A DNA stretch of 64,000 nt from contig NC_092560.1 of assembly GCF_037038585.1 (NCBI RefSeq), positions 62,438,049-62,502,048 on the forward strand, given 5' to 3'. This DNA is from Patagioenas fasciata (lineage: Eukaryota > Chordata > Aves > Columbiformes > Columbidae). The position numbers and the translations under genes were made by a program. Below, piece after piece: positions 30,701 to 45,700 of the stretch (positions are counted from its first letter, which is position 1; the number at the start of each line of letters is the position of its first letter). The notes below the pieces were generated by a model that saw only the letters and a program-made list of their open reading frames with translations, had not been told where the DNA came from and did not search any database.

Positions 30701-33700
30701 CTTACAACCTTTTGCTGCATATGAGGGATAGATAATAAGTGCTAACAGCAGGGTGCACCTGGTGTGTTTTCATTTCTTCTTAAGTGCTGAGTTAAGATGA
30801 AATGGTTCACTGTGAGTTTCTCTACAGTTGGCTGGCTTGTTTTCAGAGTTGACCTCCAAAACCGTCTTAGTTCCTTTTCTCTTCCTGCATGTTACTGTTA
30901 TAAACTGTCTGGGACAGGGCCCGTCTTTTAAAACAGTAGATGTGGTGGGAGTAGAACCAGCACTATCATCATCCTGCAGAAGCTAGTTTCTGCTAGCAGG
31001 TCTGTACTGGTGAATGGTGGCTAGAGGTCCTTTTAAACACTTTAACTTGCTAGATAGACTTTTGCATCAAATAACATGTTACTTGGGCTAAGAGATTTTG
31101 CCCCTAACTTCAGTTAGACATTTTAATAATGCAGCTTTTAAATGTAGAGAATGATATAGTTTGTGTGCATAGTATAAGACAATTTAGAGAAATCTAGATT
31201 AGATTAATAATCTGAGCAATTTTCACAGAAAAATAGGACCTGGGGCCTTTTCCACATCCTTTGCTCGATAGACACTGGCAAGAGTTGCTCCGTAGTACAG
31301 CTGGCACAGTGTTCCGGACTCCCTGTATTAATGACATTGTGTATTGCAACTTCTATACTGCAAAATGTGATGGTATTTCTTTTTTTAAACTCACAATTTT
31401 GTGGTTTTGTTTATTGTCCGGATCTACTGTTAAATACACCTAGTTGGTTTTACTTGAATAATAAAACCTTTGTATTTAGAATGAATTTTTTCATAATATC
31501 ATTTCTCTTCATAGAAGAAGCTACAGGGGAAAAATAAAGTGGTTTCCTAATTTAATACCTTGTCCAGTTGCTTTTAAAGCCTAGTTACTGTTGCTGACAA
31601 TAATACTCCCCACCACCCCTTTTGCTTCAACTGCCGTTATGGTTCATGGTATTTAATTTTGAAACAGTAATTCAATATCACCTTCATGATCCCCATAGAA
31701 CATGGTGTGTACCTGTTGTCCGTATCTTCTAAAATAAAAATGTGCTGAATTTAAGAGATCATGATTGCCCATCGACTTTTGTTTCAGTACTTTTCTAAAG
31801 GAGAAGGATATGACAGTACGTTTTGTTACAAAGATCTTAGTTTCTATACCATGTCAACTTGTTTTCTAGTTCCCTAAATTGTTTCCTCCACATTTTGTGG
31901 CATATCATGAAAGTATCATTAAACTGGAAAGGATGTTTGGCAGTATAGGCTCAGAATAAAAACTCTTTAGAAACAGTGTCTTGTTCAGTCGGGTCTTTTG
32001 AAGGGTTAGGTCAAAATAGCAGGGAGGGAAAATCAAGAGTAGTACTTTTCTTTTGGAAATATTTGATGTTATAGGACTACTACCTGTTTGAGACTTGACT
32101 TCACACCACAATGTACTATAACAAAATAACTAGTAAGGGTCTTGTACACTAACATGTGGTAATCAAATTAATAAATTATTTGATTGTGGGATGTGACTTT
32201 CTCTATTACTTTGTCCTGTCCTGTCCACTCATTTACATGGGCATTAACTATTTAATAATTTTTGTAGACAATTGTTAAATTAAATCAGGACCGAGTTAAT
32301 TGAAAGCAGGGACTGGTATACATGCTACCTATATTTGGTTGTTCACAAGTCAAGCATCCAGTCAAAGGCTGCAGTTCTATCGCTAGTTAAACTGATTTCA
32401 GCTAGGGTCAATGTGAGCTAACTCTCCTGCTCTATAACTTTGATCCCTTTGTAATGATCCCTTTTTTTTGTTTTGCCTTGGGAGGGAGCCACCTCAGTGT
32501 ATCAGTGTGTGACTGGAATGGAGAAGAAGCCTAGCTGGAAAATAGCCTCTTTCCAGTTGCTGGTTCTGATCTGGTTCACAAGTGCTTTTGCCAAAATAGG
32601 CAGGAAAACAGATATTAGTATCTAAGTGGCCAAATAGAATGTGTCTAGTTCTCCTGCCGTGTCACTGGACCATGACAAAATTACTCTTAGTTCGTAAGGG
32701 ACTGTGCTAATATGTAATATGTGGAACAGTTATTTTCCATAATATTAGCAGTACGTGGGGGTAGGTACAGAGAGGGTCATAAAACAACAAAGTTGTTAAC
32801 ATATTCCCCAGTACTTCTGGTAAACCGTATTACATATATGAAACAGGTGATAGGCATTGTACATTTTTCTTACTAAAGTAATATGCGTGACCAATGCATC
32901 CATCCCAATCTCAAGAGAAGAATCACAGTGTCAATATGCTCAATTTTCTAATACCATAGATACCGTAAGCCAAAAGTTTTAGACAAAGAACTATACCTTT
33001 CTACCTCTGGATAGTGCCTGATGCACTAATACCATGTGACAGACATAATCCTCTTTCTTACTTTCTGAAAAACAGTCATAGAAATATTGTTTTCATGAAG
33101 AAGTTGAAGTTTGCTGTTTTGAAACCTGTTCAAACTGATTATTTTTATGTGCTGCCATTCTTAGTGCGTATTGGACATGTTTCCTCACCAGTCTGTAGAG
33201 TTTTACTGGCTCTGACAGCCAAGTGGCAGATCTTAAGAAACATTGTTTGTTTTGTCTTTGATCTGTCCACTGGTAATAAAAATCTAATGTAGCAGACTGT
33301 GACTTACAAGCTTTTTGTCTTCTGCAAAACTTAAGAAATGACAGTTCAGACAAAATGCAGTTCATAACTGTAGATTTTGTTTTTAAACAAGGTTCTTTGG
33401 ATAAGAGATGTTGGCAGTGAGTAATGGCTTGGATTCAGCTGGCTCTACAAACCTATTTTACTGTTAAAAATGGAAGACACCTGTTAAATGTGTTAAATTG
33501 CATAAACTTATTAAAAGGAGTTCTGCAGCCTGGGCTTCTCTGTAGGAAGTTGTATTTGTCTGGAAGCTTTAAGACAAGCTTTCCTTTTCCTGACATTTGG
33601 CTCTTTGGTGATAATAAATTCACCCCCAGTGGGTTTGGATGTTGACCTGAATGTTTTTAATTGTCTTTAGTCTGTCAGTGAAACTCTTCTGTTTGTCAGA

Positions 33701-36700
33701 AGGTTAACTTTCTTTGGTATTGCTCACACATAACTTATTTTCCTAGAGCCCTCAGTACAGGCAAGACATGGACTCATTGGAGGTGGTCCAGAGGAGGCCA
33801 CAAAAATGATCAGAAGGCTGGAACAGCTCTGCTGTGAGGACAGGCTGAGAGAGTTGGGGTTGTTCAGCCTGGAGAAGAGAAGGCTCCAGGGAGACCTTAT
33901 TTTAGCCTTTTGGTACTTAACAGGAGCCTCTAAGAAAGATGGAGACAGACTTTTTAGGCAGGGCCTGTTACAATAGGACAAGTGGTAATGGTTTTAAACT
34001 AAAGGAAGAGAGATTCAGGTTAAACACGAGGAAGACGTTTCTTACAATGATGGTGGTGAAATACTGGCCTAGGTTGCCCAGAGAGGTGGTAGATGCCACA
34101 TCCCTGGAGACATTTCAGGCCAGGCTGGATGGGGCTCTGAGCAACCTGATCTGGTTGAAGATGTCTCTGCTCATTGCAGGGGGGCTGGACGAGATGAGCT
34201 TTTAAGGTCCCTTCCAACCCGAACCATTCTATGATTCTGTGATTCTGCGAGTATGTGTTCTAAAATAGAATTGTAGTTCAGTGAAGTATTTCAATTTTCA
34301 TTCAAAGAGCATTTCTGATTTGAATTTGATTAGTATTTATTGAGACTTCAAAAAGGACTTAAATAGGGGCTTAATAAAGAGAGGGGTTGTATAAAGCATT
34401 GTGAGGGATAGGATCACATTTTCAGATTGAAATAAGTTTCCCAGTATAGAAAACAGATTTTGTTTTAGTCAGCCCTTGCTAGACCATTTTTCTCTCCCTG
34501 CCGTATTAAAAAATGTTTGTAGAGCTCTCAGAATGAGGGTGATAGGAAGCTATTTGCTGAAGACACCTTTTTTTAAACAATGCTTTCAGTTTCACAACTG
34601 TCACAAGATTTGTCTTGTTTAGTAAAGTCAGGACTGTGAACTTCTTCAAGGTCCAAACATATACTTAAGATGTTAAAGTGTATCTGTCATGTGAAACCAT
34701 TTACAGTATAGTGGTGTCATTGCAACCTAAACAAAGCTCTTTTCTTTGTGTTTGAAGCCAAATGGAGAATTACACTGGCGAGCTGGTTGATGTTGTAAAA
34801 CAAGCTAATGTTTGGACAGGTCATAACCTGGATTAGATTTAAGAAGCAAAAGATTTTATACTAGTGCAAAGCAGGGGCAAGAAAATGAGACTGAGGTAAG
34901 GAGAGTGCGCACTGACGTTTGACAACTCGCTTAGAATGACTCTACAACTTTGTTCAGACATTTGTATTTGCCTTTCAAAAATGTGGCAGAATTCCAGTAC
35001 TTCTGTATTGTGGGTGGAATTGAATGAATGAGGTTTCAGAAATTATTTATTTTAGTAGCTGATTTATTTTGTGGGATTCAAAGTGAGAAAGGAATTCTAA
35101 GCAATACTCAAAAAAAAATTAGAAGCTTTGTTGACATACAGAATGAAAGAAATATTAAAATTAAAATTAGAATAAGAAATATTAAACGATCATAATTAAT
35201 TTACAGAATAAATTGCTGTCATAAAACCAAAAGTAGTTTTATGTGAGTTAATACTGTAAACAACTGTTACCTGGAACATTGTGTAAGTAGGGGAGGAATC
35301 TTTGTGACTTTTTTCTCTGTAATTTGTAGTTTTTTAATGTATTTCAACTTATTGTGAAGGTGTGCAAGTTGAGTTTTGTTCATCATATTCTGATAATAAA
35401 TTGAGATTGAGAAAAGCTGGAAAAAAAACCCCACCAAGATAAGTAAATTTGATTGATGCTCTCAGAGTTTCTGAATAACTTTTGTTAAATCGAGGAAGAG
35501 GGTTTGTAGAAAGATGAGGCTTTTGCAAGCCAGACTTAAATATGTTAGTCTAATCAGTGGGATCCACCTAATGTTTACAGAGAGAAGGTATTACACTAAA
35601 TTATGTATGTTAAAGGGCACATTTTTATAATTGAGTCCTGAATCCTTACTCCAGATGCAACACTGAAGCTATCAAGCTTTGATTGCTTCTTTTTTTTCCT
35701 TCAGAAGAAGAGATCTTCCACTTCACAGATACATTACAGCTGTGTGCATTATTGCAACAAACTAGTGTCTGTTGTCCTGTTTACTTTTGTGAAAATGTGT
35801 TGTAAATCTATGGGTAGTGTAATGGAAAGAGAGTCCTTCCAGGACTCAAAAGATTCTTTCTGGATGTTGCCTGCTGGGGGGAGTACAGGATTTGTGTCAC
35901 AAAATAAGAGGAAGAATTAACTTTAGAAGTTAGGATTTAGAAGCATAGGGTACTGTGGACTAAATGGCTTAAATATTGCTATCCAGTAATTAACGTAGAT
36001 AAAAACATCTGAAATATTACTCTTCTGTGAATCTTTAATGTTTTATTTTGTATCTCATACTCTGCTATGGGAAAAATTGAAGGAGATGGTTCAAACAGTT
36101 CTTGTGGTTACTCTCTTTAGACAGGCACTATTATGTGTATGCAAAGTCACAGTGCCAACAAAAATCATCAGTCTGAATCTATTGATTTTTGTAAGGTTGC
36201 TTATCAGTAGAAACATAAGAGCATTGTGACTAACTTAGCTCTGTCATGGAAACTGGAGCACAAACTTGCCTCATCTGTCCCTTTACAGAACATTTTTGCA
36301 TAGTGATGCTGAGACTCACCATGCCATCTCTGCAGGGCTAGTAGTGAGAGTTCCCACTCTTCTTGCCACTTTAATGTGTGTGATTGGCGTGGTAAGTCAT
36401 CTTGGGATTTAGAAGAGTTTGATACATTTCCTTAGTTCTGCATGGTGACATCCAGTCTTTATACAATCTGTGTCTGTGTGTATTATGTCCTTGTAGGCAG
36501 ATTGTACTGTTTGTTACACATCTATATTTAACTTATTTCAGGAGACTTTGTTTTTGCTGACTAGTATTTGTATTGGTACTTCATAGTCATTTTACATCAG
36601 TACCTTCTAATTGTTTCAGCTGTGTGGAGAGGTTTATTGGGTACCTGCCTACTTATTGGTATTTTCATGAAAAATAAATTAAAATTGCCCTTTAAGGCTC

Positions 36701-39700
36701 AAAATGCCATAGAGAATTACATGTTTCTTCTGTATTTATCTCTTTGTTTTTGTATAACTTCTGTCCTTATTACTGTGATGTCGACATCAGCAAAGATTGT
36801 AAAGAGGCCAGAGGCAATAAAGGAAATGAAGGGGAATTACATTGTTAGTACAGATAACAAGAGCATGTCAACTAGATGAAATGGAACTGCTCAGAATAGA
36901 ATGTGAACAGAATATTGCTTTTTGTGTATCATCTTTTTCCAAAATGTTTTGCCCTGTTAATACCCTACTCTTAAGCATATTTTGGCAATAAGTCGTTTTG
37001 AGAAAGATAGAGAAATACTGTCATCCAGATCACAGAAACTTTTTTGATGCCGTTGACAACTTTTGACTTCTTGGCCTACTTTCCATGACTGATTTCTGAG
37101 AACCAGCAGGATCGTACCATGAGGTAAGAGAGACAGAGCTGTCAGCCATCTGTGGACAAATAATTAAAAGATTAGGGTTAAATGCCTACTCAACTAAGAA
37201 GAAAACAGATGGTAGCCATATTTTAACTTTAGTACTATGTTTCTGAAGGCTGTCTGAACAAAGAATTTTTAAGAGAGGAATATGACCTCAGAAGTGCTTC
37301 AAATGCAGCGTAACAGTTTTTCTTCTACATTTTTGTTCCTGCTGCTTTCAGAGGAACTACTGTTGAAACTATTTTGAGGAACTAAAGCTTTGTATTTAAA
37401 ACATCATTTCAGCAGTAAAAAATACATTACTGCTCTGTGGATACTTAAAATATTATAACTATTGCAACATCTGATACTTGATATTTATTAATTTGCAGCT
37501 TTTGTTTAAGGATACTAGAACAGTGAGTTGATTTTACTGAAACTGTACAATTATGTCTCTTTTGAAGCTTGGAAGGTTATGATGCTCTGTTCTTATTGCT
37601 TAAATAATAAAATGGCAGGTTCAGGAGTAATAAAATTTGTATTCCTGCTGTTGATTTGAATTTCCATGTGTAAACCTCAGTTCTAGCCATGTATCTCACT
37701 GTTTATTTTGGCTTCTTACAGGGCTCTCTCCCGTAAAATGACAGTCAATAACCACTTAATTGAAGAAAGCATGATAAATTCTTCCAGTTCTTGTCCTCCA
37801 CTCTGTACGTTATCCTGATGTCTTAAGTTAACAGTTTGTAGAGAGAAATTTTGCTATTAACCAGTCTGACTTAAGAATTACACTACAAAGTTCTCAATGC
37901 TACCACAAATAATTAAACTTAGCTTGGTCTTGTAAAATAAAATTGCACTTACTTTGACTCTTAAGTGTTTTTGTAGGATCATTTACAAAGATAAGGAGGT
38001 CCTTGTAATTAGTAATGTAGTTATGTGAGGTTGTGACAGTCTTTATGATGTAATCGTATTGCAGCTAAGTAAATTCCTCTGTGTTATATGAATTTTATAT
38101 CACATCTGTATTTTCAGGGAAAATACAAAGTAGCAGTGCCAGGTCTAGGGAGATTCTGTTTAGAGGCCAGAAAGGAAACTGTAGAACATCCAGTCTCTAG
38201 AATTTTTCATGCAATTGGCATGTTTAACTAAGGTTTTGTTTGGTAATATGCAACTTGTTTGGGTTTTTCATGAATATGAAGATTTTTTTTAAAAGAAAAT
38301 GTGCTTTGGTCTAGCTTCAACTAGTGCTTGTCAATCAACTGTAGAAGTCTATGTGAGTGGGAGTTGAAGTAATTATTTCATGTTTGAAGAATGAAGACAA
38401 GCATATGCTCACACACACCTTCCAAAGCCCTCTGTGAGGACAAAGGCCTGAAATCACACAGATGAATAGCGTGGCTGTACAAGGCACAGGAAGGAAAGTG
38501 GCCATTAGTCAGCAGCAAGATAATTGATTGATTAGCATCCAGTGGTGTTGTGTTTGTATAGCAAATTTTCTTGTCTCCTTATAGATAAGTGCAGTATCTG
38601 AGTGGGGTGGACTGTGAAGAAGAGTATAAATTAAAGGCAGCAGAGCTTTCAGCTCACCATTCAATATAAAATGTGTTTGTGAAAGACACTTAGGGCACAG
38701 TGTCAAGTGTAGGCACTGTTAATTCTCTGTTGTTACCTAGTACTCTGTGGCATCTACTCCTCTGCCATTTGTCATTAAAACTATTTACTGTGGTGTGTAC
38801 CAATCCCGAGTCTCAATAAAATAACTGTGAAGTAGCAGTGAGTGATTTTTTATGAGATTGCTTTTTCATGCTGCATGTGAGGAAATGAAATGTTATTCCC
38901 ATGTGAGACAGGATGTCACTGTTTGAGACAATACTAGCATCCTGATTTTCTGGCTTTTGCTTTGGCATATTAGTTACAAGATCATCTTTCTCCAACGTTG
39001 GATTTCATACCTTTTCTTTGAAAAGGGTAGTTTCAAAAATGTATATGCCTAATAAATGCAGTGATAAAAAGTGTCCATGTTTACATATCTGGCTGAAATA
39101 AAATTTGGGAAAATGACAACTGGAACTTATGTCAAACTTGATTTTATAGTTTAGCGTGAAGATAGGTGGTAATTGCTTTAGGTGTGTGATAAAGTGATAT
39201 TTCCAATGTGTTCCTCTGCGGAAGCTCCTAAGTGAAATAAGTGTCTTTGAAATATTTGTGTAGCTGTTAAATTTTGTGGTATATCCAGTTGATTATTCGT
39301 AACAGAACTTTGTATTTGCTGTGTAGGAAAGAATTCTGTTGTATAAATCTAACTTATTTTCACTATGTGCACTACTAGTGTCCAGGTGTCAATGACCTGA
39401 TATTGAGGAGTCTGATATGTGCAAGAATAGTAACTGATGAATACTTACGCTTTGAAATTATGTGCATACTGTTTTACCCCATGGTAAATTCAGTATAATT
39501 TACCTACTCGGAAGGCAATTACAGCAAGTTTATCTCTCCTTTACTCTGGGGCAAGAACATGTGTATGGTCATGTGCCACTGAAGGACTGTCAGGCACCTC
39601 TTCACCTGTGGTAATTAGGGTAGCCTTGCCTAAATCAGCCTGTTAGATTAAAATGTTTTATTGGAAGTATTAGTAGATAGTAAAGGTTTTAACTTACTCC

Positions 39701-42700
39701 CTCCATAATCAGAAATAACATGTGACACTTTATTTACCATAAAATAGCTATGCTTTTGAACTTCAGTAATGATTCATCAGTAGTTTTAGAATTGTGTACA
39801 GTTAAAAAAAAAGTTGCTAAAGCTTCAGCAGAACATGTACTGTTGTACTTCATGTGTTTAAAAACCTACTGATCTTGTGAAGGTTACCAGTGAGGTTACA
39901 TGTGTTACATGATTCTGCAATATGTGCTGTATGGCACTAACTAGGGACAAGGATTTTCTGAAGTTGTTAGAGTCAAAAAAGGCATGTTAGATTCATTTTC
40001 CTTTATTCTTTTTAGTTTCCTCCTTCACCTGCTCTTTGAATCTCTTTTTTACCACAATCCAGTCTTGCATCATCTCCCAGCTTAAAAAGAGAAGTCTATT
40101 ACTGTAATCAACTTACACTTTGCTTTTAATTTCTATTTACTTTTTATGCACTCTGTATAGGTACTGACTAAGATTCTTTTTCTCTAGTATCCACCAAAGT
40201 CTGAATTTGGCCCTACACTAGATTAAAATCGTTCTAGCTAACATTCCTGGGGGCCACAGACCATTCATGTTCATTCTCTATGATACAAGTATTTGACAAT
40301 TAGCCATATTCTTTTTAGAATGTTGTTTTCCTCTTCCTTAGGTCATGTTTTTTCCTAATTCTCCTATAACATCTGATCATAGGAGTGTCCCTCCAAGTGT
40401 CTGAGAATTCCCAGGAGTTGTGTTGCCTCATCCTTTATACTGACACTGTCCTGTGATCTGCTGCTCTCCTGCTTTCCTGCAGGCTGGTCTCATTTTGTCT
40501 GAAGATGGTAGCATCTCCTCTCTTCAGTGTCTTTTCAGTATTTTCAGGGTCACTCTATACGTGCCCTGTCTCAGTCTGTTCCTGAAGCATCAGGTCTGGC
40601 AAGGAAAGCTGCAGGACTGTAAGTCCTGCGTCATCCGTAGTGATGATTTTTAGCATTATATATATATATATCCGTATGATTCAAAAACTGATCTCTGTGT
40701 AACTTTACCAGAGTTTGGTTTTTATTCTTACCCAGAATTCTCCCATTAAATATTTTCGTGGAAATATTAATTTAAGGATTTTATTTGAGTTAAAGAGATC
40801 CTGTTTTCCCAGAAGTGGTATTGAAAAAGTGAAGTGTAAGCATGAGATGTTTGTTTCAAAAGTTTAGCAAGCTGTAGTAAAACGTGCCAAGTGTGTATAG
40901 CTCCCAGATGGTCAGTAACACATCTGAACAGAACAGTTTTAGTGCTTCAGGAGCTATGGGATTTCATATGCTGTGACATAAAAATTGGCAAGATTCATCA
41001 AGTCTTCTACATTGAAACCATCCAGATGTATCCAGTTCTGAATAATTTATTCCTTTTTATGTCATTGCCACAAAGAAGAAAAAATAATTAAGTTCTGGTT
41101 ATAATAGTGTAATTTTTGGTAGTGAGATATACTATTTTACTGAAATTACTGTGGGTGAAGTATACTGTATCTCTATATTCACATAAATAATACAGTATTT
41201 CAAAATGTGATAGTTTAAAAATGCTTTATATTACTCGAGTTTAGATCTTTAGTTACATTGTATATACAGGTTAGGGTTTTACTTTTGTTGGAAATGTTGA
41301 TTTGATAATCTATAAAATCAATATATGTCCATTATTAATGTTTTGTGACTTCTTTACTGCTATATTAGGGAAGTTTTTATAGTAAACATCTAAAAATTAA
41401 TTGGTCTATGGATTATATTGTGCTTAAGCTTTGTTTTCATTCAACCAAAAGATAATAATATTTCATGTTTAATTATGTATCACTGAGGTTGCTGATGTCT
41501 TAGTCCTAGGTCATTTTCTATTCCAATTTCTACTCAAAGCAAGGTCAACTTGCTTGGGATTATTCTCCACTTTGGTATATATCAGAGGTTTCTGAAGAAA
41601 GTTTATAGCATTACCAGTGGATAGAGCTGTGATTCTTGAGTTTTATTCTTGTTTCTGATATATTATCTTTCATAGAAGTTATTTCAATTTTTGAAATGCC
41701 AGGTTTCGTATCCCTTTTTCTGAAAGGACGAGAGATTCAAATGCATGTTACTGTGCATCAACTGTACCATAGCATGTGTTCTAAACATATGTATTTGCTT
41801 TCCATATAAAGGCTATGGGAATAAGTTCAGGACCTCAGGGGAACAAGCATTAAGTTAAATTTGTTGCTTCATTTTTGTCAGCCATGACATGGCATTTTTT
41901 GCAGCTCAGCTGATGCAGACAAGCTCATTACTTGCTAGTCATTCAACTGTATGTGAGCTTATTGATTTGCTGAGAAATGGTAATAGCAAATGGAATGTTC
42001 ATTAAGTTTGTGTTAAACTCAAAGCAGATGTCATGCTTATATTCAAGATTTCATTTTCAAAGCTAGTTCTCTGTCCTTATAACGGTAAAGGTCCTGTACA
42101 GTTCTGCTCAAAAATATACTGAGAGGTAGTAGATGTATCTATTTTTAAATTACTTATTTTATGACACTACCCCTGTGTTAGCTCACTACTTATTTTAGCT
42201 AAGGTTTATGGTTTTCATAAACCATTTACTGGAAGATTGGCTTTACCAGTGTATCTTAAATCCCAAGGAAACTTTTTCAGGAAGGTGTTTGATATTCAAT
42301 ACAATATGTAATCTTTTCCTTCAAAATAATGGGATAAAAAATGATTAATGGACCATCTTTATATAAAGGATTTTTTTCCTAGATTTGCATTACTAGAACA
42401 AGATCAGTTTCTCTTAATAACAACAGTGTCCTTAGTTTTTCCTGGAACAACAATGGAAACATCTGTTTTCTCCAGTATTTAAAATAATAGAACGGTCATG
42501 TTGTATCAGACTTTCTTCTTGAGGAAATACATGCACTGAAAAGATCAGTATTTCACAGCTGTGTGGATATCTCCACAGTGTAAACTGGTAGCCAGCAGTC
42601 AGTCTCTTTGAGAAGCTGGTTCAGCATGTACCTGGAGATAAATCTTCCTTCTCCAGCCTTCTTCTGTTGTGTTCTCAGTCCTGGGAAGTGATTTTGGCAT

Positions 42701-45700
42701 TCTGTCATCACTTCTCTTGGATCGTGCTTTCGCAGGCTCACAGGCAGAGTTGAGTAGCTTACTCTTCATATACGGAACACAAGTGGCACAGCACTTCTGT
42801 GGACGGACAACCTGTTTTCTCTTGCCCCACTTTATTCTGTTGGCAGACTGTTGACACATTGTTATGAAAACCAACAGGATTTAGGGGGATGTTTACTTAG
42901 TTTTTATGTTCCCTTCAGAGGTAGCGTGTTCTTGCTATGAATTTTTATCCTGTTCAGATTGACTCTTTGAGCAATGATGTACCCTCCATAGAAGTAAAAA
43001 TGAAGATTCCTGAAATGCAACTGTTATTTTTTATCTCTCTATTTGCAGAATGCCAGTGATGTTCCTTCCTTTCTGGTTACTGATGTCATTACTGTATGTG
43101 CTCTGTTTTCCCAAATAGTCTTTTCCTGAACTTTTTTGCTACACTCACAATATTTCACCTTGCTGCAAGGGCAGGACACTGCCTAACTGAGCCGAGGACT
43201 TTCCTTACTCATGTAGGTTTTGTTGTGTGAGGTCTGTGCTAGGTCTTGAACAAAAGTATAATCTACTCAAAAGTAGTTATTGCTGACTAAATGTTAAGGC
43301 TTTTACTGACTTATGTGGAAGATGTGATTTTTCCTTTAGTGTGAACACCTACCTGTGGGGCATGAACTGAGATGACAAATGCACAGCTGGTGCCTAAATT
43401 TTTGAGGAAATGTGAAAATCTGTTGAAACATTGTTTGATGTTTGAGTGCAGCATACCCATCAGTGTCATTTACAAACCAGTAGTACCTGAATCATGATAG
43501 TTTGACTTCAGTTGCACTGCTTTTCCAAGCTGTCTTCTATTCCCAATCGATTCACAGCTTCCTGAATTCTTCATGTAACTGCTCTGGAAAACCTGGAGGT
43601 GTAATACAAGCCTGAGGACTTTCAACTTCTGTCTTATATTTACATACCAGAGTTACTCATATGTCTTTATCTTACAGTACAGAAGTGCAGGAGGGCAACT
43701 TGTGTGTTTCGGCCTTTTTAGGCTGAGAAGGAATTTTGAATGATGAAGGCAGCAAAGTGTGTTGGATTCAGATTATATTTCTTTATGCCTGACGAAGGGT
43801 GATTTTGACAATGAGGGGAAATGGACTCAGTCCAAGCTGTCTAGTTTTAAGTCACTGCTTTGCTGTAGGTTTCCTATGTTGACTTGTAAATCCACGTGAG
43901 GCCAGATGTACAGTACTGCTCTGCACACATTTAGTGAGAAGAGCAAATCCTGAAAACAGTTCTGTGTGCTTTATGGGGAAGTGGATAGAAAAATCATTAA
44001 TACTAATGAGAAGCCATGGCATTTTATTCAGAACAATGTCAGGATGTGAATAGGAATATCCAGTATCTTTAAATATAGTGAGCCTGTAATATTGTTTTAA
44101 CTACAGGTACCGAGAGGCTATTCAAAAGTGGGACAAAGCACTTCAATTAACTCCAGAGGACGCTACGCTTTATGAGATGAAATCGCAGGTAAAGCATGGC
44201 AATTCTTTATCAGTTTAGAAAATAAAAAGGAAAACGTTATGTTTGTGAACATACACTGTGCAACACTGTGTAGTTTTTGTGTGCATACACTACAGCAAAA
44301 CTTAAGTTTTTCGCTTTTCACAACACAATGGTATCTTTTAACAGGAATTAAAATAATGCTGTGATTCCAGCCAATCACAATAAAAAACCCCTTTGGGACA
44401 TGAATTAGGATGTTACAATGTGGAAAACCAAAATAAATATTTAAAAATTGTATTCAGAGAAGCAAGGACATCCTTATTGTGGTTAGCAAATTTGACCATT
44501 AAAAATATGCCTGCTCTTTCTAAAGAGTTTCCTTAATACTGTCAACATTAAATAGGGGTGCTGTATGCAAAAGATATATGCCAGTCTGTTTTCATATTAA
44601 ATAGATAAATTATCTTGGAAAAGAGCATTAAATAGAGTATACTTTTTATGTCAGTTCATCTGGGCCGTTGTTTTAAAGCTGTTTTCAGGAAAAAGGCTTG
44701 TAAACATCAACACCTCCCTGAAGTTATGAGATCACCTTGTAATTTCAGTATGTCTTTGCATAGCCTAGATGGCAAAAGTTGCAGAATCCATTATTTTGTT
44801 TGGATTGGGAATCTTTTGTCCCCATCTATGTGCAAAGGTACAAATATACTTCAAATATACTTTTTTCTGTATTAAATGAATATATTCTTCTGCAAAAATT
44901 ATTTTAATTTGGGTTGAGGATGACAATAAGAAATTTATGGCTTTTTTCAAGCAGCTGGACAAATTAGAACAGAAAAAATATTTTTAGGAAGGTAGCTATC
45001 CAAAATATGACTGAAAAATACATTGTTTAAAGTTAGGAGAAAGGAAAAGAGAAAGTAAAACCATAGTACTTCAGTGAATGTGTTATGTAACTTTTAGGGA
45101 GCTTTCTATGTTGTTTAGTTTTAAAATCTTTGTTGTTACTGAATTCTTGTATTAAAAAAAAAAAAAAAAAACAGAACACCCCCAAGCCCCCTAAAAAATG
45201 AAAACACAAAACCAACCAACCAACAACACCCTCCCCCAAACCAAACCAAACACAAAAGCCAAACAAGCAACTAACCTGCAATACAAAAACAAACAAAAAA
45301 AAGCCTCACAAACAAGCAAACCCCCTCCCCAACAACAACAAAATAACCACACAATTTAAAAAATCCTATAAAATCTAGGAAGCAAATCTGGCTGTTTTCC
45401 AAGGTGTGGTGATGGCTTTTTTTTCTAGTGGATGCCATCGCATCTTCTCCTCACAGTCATGTTTTCTGTGAAGTGAAGAAGTTTGATTCTGCAAAATAAT
45501 TAATTGAATAATCATAAGCTTATTACAATACAGTAATGCGGAAGGAGGCTTTAATTTTATATAGCTGCAGAATGTTTAGATCTTACTTGGCTTTGCATTT
45601 GGTTTGAGAAATATTTTATAGCTTTAAAAGTTTGTTCTTCCTGAGTTATTTTGACAGAATCGGATTGGTTTTTTTCAACATATCATATGTATAGAAGGGA

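Larger units (their letters stand above)
24763..44106 (+). other. TTC33: TTC33 intron 1 (between coding exons 1 and 2)
   Basis: 19.3 kb of AT-rich intron. It contains A-runs near 26619-26650, a TTTG repeat near 27740-27766, a long G-run at 28980-29012, T-runs near 30609-30630, and CR1 pieces near 28405, 29470, 29885 and 33740 (separate entries). No other gene is supported. The interval 34260-44100 looks unique apart from a short TA repeat near 40660. Confidence 0.85.

Noticed and set aside
33939-34205. 88-codon frame resembling a small protein
   Set aside because: It falls wholly within a CR1 3' end; bird genomes contain many copies of this sequence.
42553-42874. Overlapping + and minus-strand frames near 42.6-42.9 kb
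   Set aside because: No family is recognised, lengths are under 100 codons, and neither frame has splice or polyadenylation context.
45033-45296. 87-codon minus-strand frame rich in Phe, Gly and Val
   Set aside because: It is the complement of an A/C-rich low-complexity tract.
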